A DNA stretch of 31,286 nt from assembly GCA_023430885.1 (NCBI GenBank), contig JAEYYH010000012.1:1-31286 (forward strand). Direction: 5' to 3'. Below, piece by piece: positions 25,324 through 31,286 of the stretch. A program made the translations under genes and the position numbers. Position 1 is the stretch's first letter. Every line of letters starts with the position of its first letter. Source of the stretch: Bacillota bacterium (lineage in GTDB: Bacteria > Bacillota_I > Bacilli_A > RF39 > UBA660). Under the pieces are notes generated by a model. That model was given only the letters and a program-made list of their open reading frames with translations, had not been told where the DNA came from and searched no databases.

Positions 25324-27195
25324 ATGGATGATTTTAAAGAAGAAAAAGAATACTTAAAACAAGTGACACTTAATATTGAAGGCAAAATTGAAGATACTAC
25401 CATTACAACAGAAAAATTAAAAAAAGAAGTTGAAAATATTGGTGTACCTAACTGGGATGAAAGAAAGTACTTTCAAAACTGCAAAAACAAGATTTATCAG
25501 TCAGGAAAAATTCTAAAAGATTTAAATGACAGTAAAAATAATCCATATTTTGGTAGAATGGATTTAAAAATAATCGAAGAAGATAATATTGAAAACCTAA
25601 TGATGTATATAGGTGAAAAAAGTATTTTAAACAATGAAAAGAAAAATTTAGTATACGATTGGCGTAGTCCGGTTGCAAATTTATATTATATGAATAATCA
25701 AGATGACTTTTCATATGGCGATACTAAATTTGAATTAAACTTAAAAAGGCAAATTGAAATTGATAATGCTGTTTTAATAAACATTTATGATTCTTATAAA
25801 AGAGGAGCAGAATTAAACGTCCAAGATACTTTCTTGCAAAAAGTTCTTGAAACCAAAAAAAGTAGAAATGAATTTACAGATATTATAAGAACAATTCAGT
25901 CTAATCAAAATTCAATTATTAGAGATGATTTATTTACAAATAGTATTGTTCAAGGAGTTGCTGGATCAGGAAAAACTGTTGTTCTACTTCATAGACTTTC
26001 ATATCTTTTATATAACTATAAAGATATGAATAAAAACAAATTAATATTTATTACCCCATCTAGAATATTTCAATCAAAACTATCTAATATAAACAGGAGT
26101 TTATCACTTACTACATTAAAGATGCTTCCTATGGAAGAATATTATCTAGAAAAAATAAAAATTTATATCCCCTCTTTTAAAATAAATATGATTACTAAAG
26201 ATGATAATGATGAAAACATCCTTAAATTCATTTATAGCAATGATTATTTAAATTATTTAGATAACATGTTAGATGATTATTTTAAAGAATATACGGAGCT
26301 AATTAAAACTAACAATAAACTTATATTTGACAAAAATAAGATTCTTTCATCGCTAGTAAGCAATGATAATATGCTAAAAAAAATACTTACTAATTATAAT
26401 TATAAAACACTAGAGGAAAGGGAAAAACTTCTGGAATTACAAACTATAACAAAAAAGTATTTAAAGAAAGACAATCTAAAAAAAATACTTGATATTATAC
26501 AACATGATTTAAATAAAAAATATAATATAAATGATAAAGAATATATTAAGAAAAACAAGTGCAATAAGTGTTATGCTTATTCTATACTTTGGCTATACAT
26601 GAAATATGGTTTTACAACTTATAATGATTATAAATATATGTTTATTGATGAAATGCAAGACTATAGCGATAACGAATTTAGGTTAATAGCTAAAATAGAA
26701 AGAAATCCACACTTAAATCTATATGGTGATATCAATCAAGACATTTTAAAATATATTGATAAAAAAAGTATTATAGGTTTAAATAACTTAGTAAAAGAAA
26801 TTCTATCTACTGATGAAGTTCTAAATTACAAATTAGAGGAAAATTATCGTAATAGTAAACAAGTAACTAACTATTGTAATGAATTTCTATCTACTAAAAT
26901 GATATCTATGGGTATCAACAGTGATGAGGTTAATATAATTAATATTGATAAAAAAGAAGTATATAATAATATACTTCAAATGTTCAATAATAAAGATATT
27001 GTTATTATTACAAAAGATAGTGATTTAGAAGAAAAACTTAGAAGTAATAATTATGAAGTATATAGTGTTAAAACTGCTAAAGGATTAGAATTTTCCAAAG
27101 TCCTTGTTATTGAAGAAGATTTTAATTTAACTGAAAAATATGTAGCATATACAAGAACTCTTGATAAACTATTTATATACAAAATAAACGAGTAA
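25324..27195 (+). CDS. helD: HelD-like UvrD-family RNA polymerase-associated helicase
   Basis: HelD pries stalled or inhibitor-bound RNA polymerase off DNA. The 623 residues contain an N-terminal coiled coil (about 1-50, the secondary-channel arm in known HelD), the family motif YDWRSPVANLYY (about 115-125), Walker A GVAGSGKT (about 211-218), Walker B FIDEMQD (about 440-446), GDINQD, ENYRNSKQV and the C-terminal motifs KTAKGLEF and YVAYTRT. It is shorter than B. subtilis HelD (774). AGGAGG lies 11 bases before the ATG. The stop codon lies at the edge of the terminator stem now split by the IS. Confidence 0.9.
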   Translation: MDDFKEEKEYLKQVTLNIEGKIEDTTITTEKLKKEVENIGVPNWDERKYFQNCKNKIYQSGKILKDLNDSKNNPYFGRMDLKIIEEDNIENLMMYIGEKSILNNEKKNLVYDWRSPVANLYYMNNQDDFSYGDTKFELNLKRQIEIDNAVLINIYDSYKRGAELNVQDTFLQKVLETKKSRNEFTDIIRTIQSNQNSIIRDDLFTNSIVQGVAGSGKTVVLLHRLSYLLYNYKDMNKNKLIFITPSRIFQSKLSNINRSLSLTTLKMLPMEEYYLEKIKIYIPSFKINMITKDDNDENILKFIYSNDYLNYLDNMLDDYFKEYTELIKTNNKLIFDKNKILSSLVSNDNMLKKILTNYNYKTLEEREKLLELQTITKKYLKKDNLKKILDIIQHDLNKKYNINDKEYIKKNKCNKCYAYSILWLYMKYGFTTYNDYKYMFIDEMQDYSDNEFRLIAKIERNPHLNLYGDINQDILKYIDKKSIIGLNNLVKEILSTDEVLNYKLEENYRNSKQVTNYCNEFLSTKMISMGINSDEVNIINIDKKEVYNNILQMFNNKDIVIITKDSDLEEKLRSNNYEVYSVKTAKGLEFSKVLVIEEDFNLTEKYVAYTRTLDKLFIYKINE

Positions 27196-27197
27196 TA
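27185..27197 (+). terminator. Left arm of a bidirectional terminator split by the IS
   Basis: ACGAGTA (27188-27194) plus ATA (27195-27197). Removing the IS and one ATA copy restores ACGAGTA-ATA-TACTCGT flanked by A and T runs, a perfect hairpin between the convergent HelD and pilin-like genes. ATA is both the hairpin loop and the target duplication. Confidence 0.85.
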
Positions 27198-27260
27198 TGA
27201 AGTGAACCCCAAATAGTTCACAAAAAATAAAAACGAGTTTTTTAAAGGAAGCAGATATTT

Positions 27261-28019
27261 CTACTTCCTATTTTTTGACTTTAATCTATCTGTATTGTAA
27301 AATATTATCCAATCTTCTACAAGTTTTTGGTATTCTTGTAAAGATGTGATATTATTATTGTACAAAGTTTCTTTCTTCAGGATTGCATGCCAGCTTTCCA
27401 TCGGAGAGTCATCAATTGGTGTTCCTTTACGACTCATTGAAATCGTAATGCCATTTGATTCACAGATAGCTTTGTATTCAAAAGATGTATATTGGAATCC
27501 TTGGTCACTATGTATGATCAATCCAGTTACATCTTTTCTTTTGGCTATGGCTTCATTTAATGTATCAATAACTAATTTATTATTATTAAATTTAGATATT
27601 TTATAAGCAATAACTTTTCTATCATATAAATCTAGAATTGTAGATAAATAAGCCCGTTTACCATTAAATATTAAATATGTTATATCTGTTGTCCAAATTT
27701 TATTTGGAGCATCAGTATTAAATCTTCTTTTAACTATATTAGGTTTGACGTTTTCTTCAATTCTTTTATAGTTACTTAGTCTTATTTTTCTTATATATTC
27801 AGGCTTTAAATAGTACTTTTTCATTATTCTTTTAACTTTCTTATGATTAAATATTACACCATATTTAATCCTTAAGCCTTCAGTTATCCTACGATATCCA
27901 TATGTGCCTTTAGAATTATCAAAAACTTCTTTTATTATTAAGTAATCATAATAATCGTTATCTTCAGCATTCCTATATTTATAATAAGTTCTTTGGCTTA
28001 TTCCTAAAACGGCGCACAT
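27261..28019 (-). CDS. IS3-family transposase OrfB (DDE catalytic part)
   Basis: 252 residues from the first in-frame ATG. An HTH_21-like start (ISQRTYYKYRN, GTYGYRRITEGLRIKYG) is followed by an rve integrase core with all three acidic residues: WTTDITYL, IIHSDQGFQYTS and SPMESWHAILKKE. It ends RLKSKNRK. The frame is open upstream of the ATG to the frameshift site near 28100, so the working protein is probably an OrfAB fusion made by -1 frameshifting rather than this ORF alone. Confidence 0.93.
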   Translation of the reverse strand: MCAVLGISQRTYYKYRNAEDNDYYDYLIIKEVFDNSKGTYGYRRITEGLRIKYGVIFNHKKVKRIMKKYYLKPEYIRKIRLSNYKRIEENVKPNIVKRRFNTDAPNKIWTTDITYLIFNGKRAYLSTILDLYDRKVIAYKISKFNNNKLVIDTLNEAIAKRKDVTGLIIHSDQGFQYTSFEYKAICESNGITISMSRKGTPIDDSPMESWHAILKKETLYNNNITSLQEYQKLVEDWIIFYNTDRLKSKNRK

Positions 28020-28060
28020 ATTTGAAAGTTTGTATTGACTAATATATAGATTAATAAATG

Positions 28061-28345
28061 TTACTTTCTCTCTCGTTGTGCCTTTAGGAAGGCTTGGTAT
28101 TTTTTTAATATTTCATATCTTTCTTTATAATCAACTTCAACTTCTTTTGTACGACCTTTTTTTCCGCCTTCATTAAATAATTCTGGCTTCTTTCTTTTTC
28201 TTACCCAGGTATCAATAGTGAAATTAGATATATTATATTTTTTTCCTAAATAAATTGATCCGCCTTGACCAGCGAAATATTCTTTTAAAATTTGTTCTTT
28301 AAAGTCATTTGAATACTTTTTAAACTGTTGACCTTTTTTAGCCAT
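28061..28345 (-). CDS. IS3-family OrfA (helix-turn-helix)
   Basis: 94 residues starting MAKKGQQFKKYSNDFKEQIL. An HTH (GGSIYLGKKYNISNFTIDTWVRKRKK) and a basic, probably coiled tail end in QAFLKAQRERK. It binds the IS ends in this family. AAGGAGGTG lies before the ATG but is buried in a hairpin (28348-28378). An A7 slippery stretch (complement of 28100-28106), read as A-AAA-AAA in frame, would shift ribosomes by -1 into orfB. Confidence 0.9.
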   Translation of the reverse strand: MAKKGQQFKKYSNDFKEQILKEYFAGQGGSIYLGKKYNISNFTIDTWVRKRKKPELFNEGGKKGRTKEVEVDYKERYEILKKYQAFLKAQRERK

Positions 28346-28347
28346 AA

Positions 28348-28378
28348 AAATAGCACCTCCTTTCTTGAGGTACTATTT
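28348..28378 (-). promoter_or_regulatory. Hairpin sequestering the orfA ribosome site
   Basis: Minus strand AAATAGTACCTC, a 7-base loop, GAGGTGCTATTT. The GGAGGTG ribosome site lies in loop and 3' arm. The relic IS has the same hairpin with a paired change (see 30965-30996). Confidence 0.7.
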
Positions 28379-28427
28379 TATCAGTATCACGTTTTTTTAT
28401 AAAGTGTCCAAAATAGGGTTCACTTCA

Positions 28428-28440
28428 ATATACTCGTTTT
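28428..28440 (-). terminator. Right arm of the IS-split bidirectional terminator
   Basis: ATA (28428-28430) then TACTCGT (28431-28437) and a T run on the plus strand. On the minus strand this arm follows the stop of the pilin-like gene. Both genes have lost a contiguous terminator. Confidence 0.8.
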
Positions 28441-28441
28441 T

Positions 28442-28903
28442 TTATGGCTTTTCTGTTAATTCAGTTGTTTTCAACACTTCATAATCTTCCCCATCATAGC
28501 TTATATAAGCATAACTACTACCACTTGGTTCTTTAAACATTCCTTCTGTTACTTTGTTGTCAGTAATTACAATCCAGCTATCATCAGTTGGAACTGTGCC
28601 ACTTAATGTAACACCAACATCTTTTAAATAATAACTATTATCACTCTTGTTGTGAAAGGTTAAATTTTGTTCAACTTGATTAACATAAGTTTTAACATTA
28701 GTTATTGCAATTTCCAGTAATGCACTATTATTTTGTTCTTCTTTCCTATGACTTAAATACGACTGAATTTTAGGCATACTTACATCCACAATAAACGCAA
28801 GTATTGCTATTACAATCATTAATTCAACTAAGCCAAAACCTCTATCGTTTTGATTTCTTTTACTATTTTTTTTATTACTAATAATTTTTTTATTATTTTT
28901 CAT
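28442..28903 (-). CDS. Pilin/pseudopilin-like protein with long basic leader
   Basis: 153 residues from the ATG at 28903; a GTG at 28915 would add four. A Lys/Asn/Arg-rich leader of about 22 residues precedes RG-FGLVELMIVIAILAF, a prepilin peptidase site with Glu+5. A 100-residue globular domain without cysteines follows (DSWIVITDNKVTEGMF, SYAYISYDGEDYEVL). It differs from the Cys-loop pilins at 5950 and 16035 and could be a major pilin or a GspG-like pseudopilin. It is convergent to HelD. Confidence 0.82.
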   Translation of the reverse strand: MKNNKKIISNKKNSKRNQNDRGFGLVELMIVIAILAFIVDVSMPKIQSYLSHRKEEQNNSALLEIAITNVKTYVNQVEQNLTFHNKSDNSYYLKDVGVTLSGTVPTDDSWIVITDNKVTEGMFKEPSGSSYAYISYDGEDYEVLKTTELTEKP

Positions 28904-29125
28904 TTTATCATCCACTACTATCTAATATTATTTTACTAAACCCAGAGAAAAAAAACAATCTTATTTACATTATATATATTTTCTAGTATACATTATTTTA
29001 CAATAATATATCATGTTTTCTAAAATCAAAGCTTTTCCTATATAACTAATAAGTATTATTCTTAACCAACTTTATTATATAACCATAATTATTATTTTTT
29101 ATGCATATACATAATTAGGTGAATC

Positions 29126-30430
29126 ATGAAAAGTAAATTTATAAAATCAACATTTATACTATTAATTGGTGGACTTGTTACTAAGATACTCGGCATGGTT
29201 ATAAAAATAATTATGACTAGAATACTAGGTACAGAAGGAATAGGCACCTATATGCTTATTATGCCTACTTTTAGTTTACTTATTTCTTTTGCCCAATTAG
29301 GGTTTCCTGTTGCAATATCAAAACTAGTAGCTGAGGAAACTAAGAATAATAAAAACTTAGTATTCTCTACTATTCCAATATCATTATTATTAAACTTTAT
29401 TATAATATTTATACTAATATTTTCTAGCAATTTCATATCTAATGATTTACTTCATGAAAGCAACACTAGATTTGGTTTAATATGTATTGGTTTTGTTTTA
29501 CCATTTATAAGTATATCTAGTATTCTTAGAGGATATTTTTTTGGAAAACAAAAAATGTTTCCTCATGTTATTTCTAATATTGTTGAAGATGTTGTAAGAT
29601 TAATTATTATATTTATAGGAGTTCCAATCTTTTTATTAAAAGGACTAGATTATGCAATAGCATTTATAATACTTTCTAATATCGTAAGTGAATTAACTTC
29701 CATACTTATATTATTTTTCTTTCTTCCTAAAAATTTTAAAATCGAGAAAAAAGATATAATACCAAATAAGAATAACTTAATAGATGTCTTTAGTATAAGT
29801 ATCCCTACTACTATAAGTAGATTAATAGGAAACATTGGATATTTCTTTGAACCAATTATACTTACCAATATATTATTATACTTAAATTATAGTAGTTCAT
29901 TCATAACTAGAGAATATGGAATTATTAATGGTTATGTTCTCCCTATGCTCCTTCTGCCATCATTTTTTACAATGGCTATTAGTCAAGCATTAATACCTGT
30001 TATATCAAAGATTTATGTTTTAAAAGATATGGCTAATGTAAAAAGAAAAATAAAGCAAGCTATATATTTTTCGCTATTGGTCGGAATTCCTGTAACAATA
30101 GTCTTGTTTATTTATCCAGATGTATTTTTGAAACTTATTTATAATACTGATGAAGGTATTAACTATGTTAAAATACTTGCACCTATATTTTTGCTTCAAT
30201 ACATTCAGTCCCCATTATCCGCAAGCTTACAAGCCATGGGAAAAGCCAAAATAAGTATGTATGGAACGCTTATTGGTATTCTTATAAAAACTTCTACACT
30301 TGCTTTATTTACATCACTTAGAATTGAAATGTGGGGACTTGTTATCTCAACTATTTTTGGCATTATATTTGTTACCTGTTATGATTTATGGAATATAAAA
30401 AAACTAGATAATGAAGTGGACCCCAAATAG
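29126..30430 (+). CDS. SpoVB/MurJ-like lipid flippase of the MOP superfamily
   Basis: 434 residues, nearly all membrane helices (about 12), with the N-terminal signature KSTFILLIGGLVTKILGMV and RILGTEGIGTYMLIMP typical of the SpoVB/YtgP group. These move undecaprenyl-linked precursors such as lipid II across the membrane. It is shorter than SpoVB (about 520). AGGTG lies 4 bases before the ATG. The comN-secDF neighbourhood matches spoVB in Bacillus. The last codons (NEVDPK) and the stop come from the inserted IS end, so the native C-terminus is changed by a few residues. Confidence 0.88.
   Translation: MKSKFIKSTFILLIGGLVTKILGMVIKIIMTRILGTEGIGTYMLIMPTFSLLISFAQLGFPVAISKLVAEETKNNKNLVFSTIPISLLLNFIIIFILIFSSNFISNDLLHESNTRFGLICIGFVLPFISISSILRGYFFGKQKMFPHVISNIVEDVVRLIIIFIGVPIFLLKGLDYAIAFIILSNIVSELTSILILFFFLPKNFKIEKKDIIPNKNNLIDVFSISIPTTISRLIGNIGYFFEPIILTNILLYLNYSSSFITREYGIINGYVLPMLLLPSFFTMAISQALIPVISKIYVLKDMANVKRKIKQAIYFSLLVGIPVTIVLFIYPDVFLKLIYNTDEGINYVKILAPIFLLQYIQSPLSASLQAMGKAKISMYGTLIGILIKTSTLALFTSLRIEMWGLVISTIFGIIFVTCYDLWNIKKLDNEVDPK
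30400..30409 (+). terminator. Left arm of a second terminator split by the IS relic
   Basis: The A-rich run and ACTAGAT (30403-30409), at the end of the flippase gene, pair with ATCTAGT (31048-31054) on the far side of the IS relic. Only AA and GGA separate the arms from the element. Confidence 0.75.
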
Positions 30431-30431
30431 T

Positions 30432-30647
30432 TCACAAATAATATTTAAGCATGATTCTTTGCACTTTTTTATGATTAAATATTACACCATACCTAATCTT
30501 TAAACCTTCACAAACCCTACGATATCCATATGTGCCTTCAGAATCATCAAATATTTCTTTTATTATCAGATAATCATAATAATCTTTATCTTCAGCATTC
30601 CTATATTTATAATAATTTCTTTTACTTATTTCTAAAACAGCACGCAT
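30432..30647 (-). pseudogene. Truncated orfB of the IS relic
   Basis: 71 codons, clearly related to the first 71 residues of the intact orfB (KRNYYKYRNAEDKDYYDYL). It stops where the internal deletion joins the left inverted end. The whole catalytic core is gone. Confidence 0.88.
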
Positions 30648-30688
30648 TTTTAAAAGTTTATATTTATTAATATACAGATTAATAAATG

Positions 30689-30962
30689 CTACTTTCTCTC
30701 TCGGTGTGCCTTTAGGAAGGTCTGGTATTTTTTTAGTATTTCATATCTTTCCTTATAATCAGTAGTATTTTCTTTTGGTCTGCCTGCTTTCTTAATACAT
30801 CATTTTTTGATTACCATGCCTCTTGTCTTTTTTTATCCAATTACTTAATGTAAATGGATTTATATCATATTTTTTTGCAACGGACGAATAACTGCTATGT
30901 TGACCGGAATTATGTACTCTAACTACTTCTTCTTTAAACTCAATACTATAATGTTTTCCCAT
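30689..30962 (-). pseudogene. Frameshifted orfA of the IS relic
   Basis: Begins MGKHYSIEFKEEVVRVHNSG and has an HTH (SVAKKYDINPFTLSNWIKKDK). It hits a stop at 30792. The remaining tail (KKAGRPKENTTDYKERYEIL to RERK) continues in another frame. The HTH half differs strongly from the intact IS, while the tail and A7 stretch are conserved. Confidence 0.82.
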
Positions 30963-30964
30963 AA

Positions 30965-30996
30965 AAATAACACCTCACTTCCTTGAGATGTTATTT
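30965..30996 (-). promoter_or_regulatory. Ribosome-site hairpin of the IS relic
   Basis: Minus strand AAATAACATCTC, loop, GAGGTGTTATTT. It has the same position and length as 28348-28378. One G-C pair there is A-T here, a compensatory change. Confidence 0.65.
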
Positions 30997-31047
30997 TGCA
31001 TTAAACTAGTCTTTTTTAAAATCTGCAAAATGGGGTTCACTTCAGGA

Positions 31048-31058
31048 ATCTAGTTTTT
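31048..31058 (-). terminator. Right arm of the second split terminator
   Basis: ATCTAGT plus a T run, the partner of 30403-30409. It lies just after the stop of the convergent minus-strand gene. Confidence 0.7.
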
Positions 31059-31064
31059 AATTAT

Positions 31065-31286
31065 TTAACCTATTATTGATTTTAAGACAGTTATAACTGG
31101 GCGCACACCGATGCTAGACGTATTGAATACGAAGTCGAAGTTCAAGGTGCCGACCCTATCCACGCCCCAAGCGAAGTCAGTATCGCCAGAGATGGCTGTA
31201 GATGTCCAGTACCCATAGGTACTTGCATCAGCTATATTGCATCCGTAACTAGTACAACCGTTTGTATAATCAAATAACCAGTCATA
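31065..31286 (-). CDS. C-terminal end of a probable surface/pilin-linked protein (runs off window)
   Basis: The last 73 codons read YDWLFDYTNGCTSYGCN, then GYWTSTA, WGVDRVG and IGVRPVITVLKSIIG before TAA. The ending GVRPVIT after GYWTS is, as I recall, common at the end of Firmicutes proteins with a pilin-type N-terminus or a DUF6273-like domain. That link is from memory. Two cysteines are close together. Base composition is visibly richer in G and C than the surroundings. It is convergent to the flippase. Confidence 0.55.
   Translation of the reverse strand, partial: YDWLFDYTNGCTSYGCNIADASTYGYWTSTAISGDTDFAWGVDRVGTLNFDFVFNTSSIGVRPVITVLKSIIG

Larger units (their letters stand above)
27198..28427 (-). 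mobile_element. IS3-family insertion sequence (IS150-like), apparently complete
   Basis: 1230 bp bounded by inverted ends beginning TGAAGTGAACCC on both sides, with a 3-bp direct repeat ATA (27195-27197 and 28428-28430). It carries two overlapping-phase genes, orfA and orfB, on the minus strand. A putative outward-in promoter for orfA (TTGGAC 28406-28411, 17 bases, GATACT 28383-28388) has its -35 near the right inverted repeat. The short duplication and the two-gene layout fit the IS3 family. Confidence 0.93.
30412..31044 (-). mobile_element. Internally deleted IS3-family relic (633 bp)
   Basis: Its ends are TGAAGTGGACCC and, inverted, TGAAGTGAACCC, close to those of the intact IS at 27198. 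Most of orfB is missing between the N-terminal part and the left end, and orfA is frameshifted. No target duplication is visible now (TAA against GGA). It is immobile alone but has both ends. Confidence 0.85.

Noticed and set aside
28916..29125. Promoters in the divergent gap between the pilin-like gene and the flippase
   Set aside because: Several TATAAT-like boxes occur in this very AT-rich gap, but none has a convincing -35 at the right distance, so none is called.

Overview
The window is a stretch of an AT-rich, low-GC Gram-positive chromosome. TGA is used as a stop (for example at the end of the 6327-7691 gene), so this is not the Mycoplasma code. The backbone follows the Bacillus subtilis order spoVB / comN / secDF / relA / dtd / hisS / aspS / 6S RNA / tcdA (order from memory), with smc further on. 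The 981-residue SMC is short, as in Mollicutes-type SMCs. An uncultured gut Bacilli/'Tenericutes'-type lineage is my best guess, by inference only.

Layout. 1-606: 5' part of a type IV pilin-like gene, then tRNA-Leu(TAG) and tRNA-CAT (probably Ile2), all on the minus strand. 607-4190: smc and a 59-residue basic protein behind a T-box leader. 4191-5940: an unknown gene coupled to tcdA, a possible 32-residue ORF, and a probable 6S RNA. 5950-7691: two adjacent pilin-like genes, one carrying BspA-type leucine-rich repeats. 7763-10775: overlapping aspS and hisS with a histidine T-box. 11115-15745: two AAA+ ATPase genes, each with its own T-box very similar to the hisS one. 16035-18662: an 875-residue pilin/Ig-like/LRR protein. 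18741-25114: AI-2E-type permease, dtd, relA, secDF and comN, all minus strand. 25324-27195: a HelD-like helicase on the plus strand with an attenuator-like leader. 27198-31044: two related IS3-family elements, one apparently complete and one an internally deleted relic, around a pilin-like gene and a SpoVB-like flippase. 31065-31286: 3' end of another secreted or pilin-linked protein.

The most unusual part is 10776-16010. Three consecutive minus-strand units (AAA+ gene B, AAA+ gene A, hisS-aspS) each start with a sigma-A promoter and a T-box whose specifier codon reads CAC (His), with the same spacing and the same tRNA-contact base. The two AAA+ proteins share a novel N-terminal half but carry different motors: one of CbxX/CfqX (SpoVK/EccA) type and one of ClpX type. 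Their leaders are almost identical while the proteins are strongly diverged. This suggests an undescribed two-ATPase system induced when tRNA-His is uncharged.

Second, the intact IS sits exactly in the 3-nt loop of a terminator between convergent genes. The relic sits in the same kind of site, so this IS lineage seems to target terminator hairpins. Pilin-like genes recur at both edges and between the housekeeping blocks, so the cell probably displays several pilin-anchored LRR proteins.
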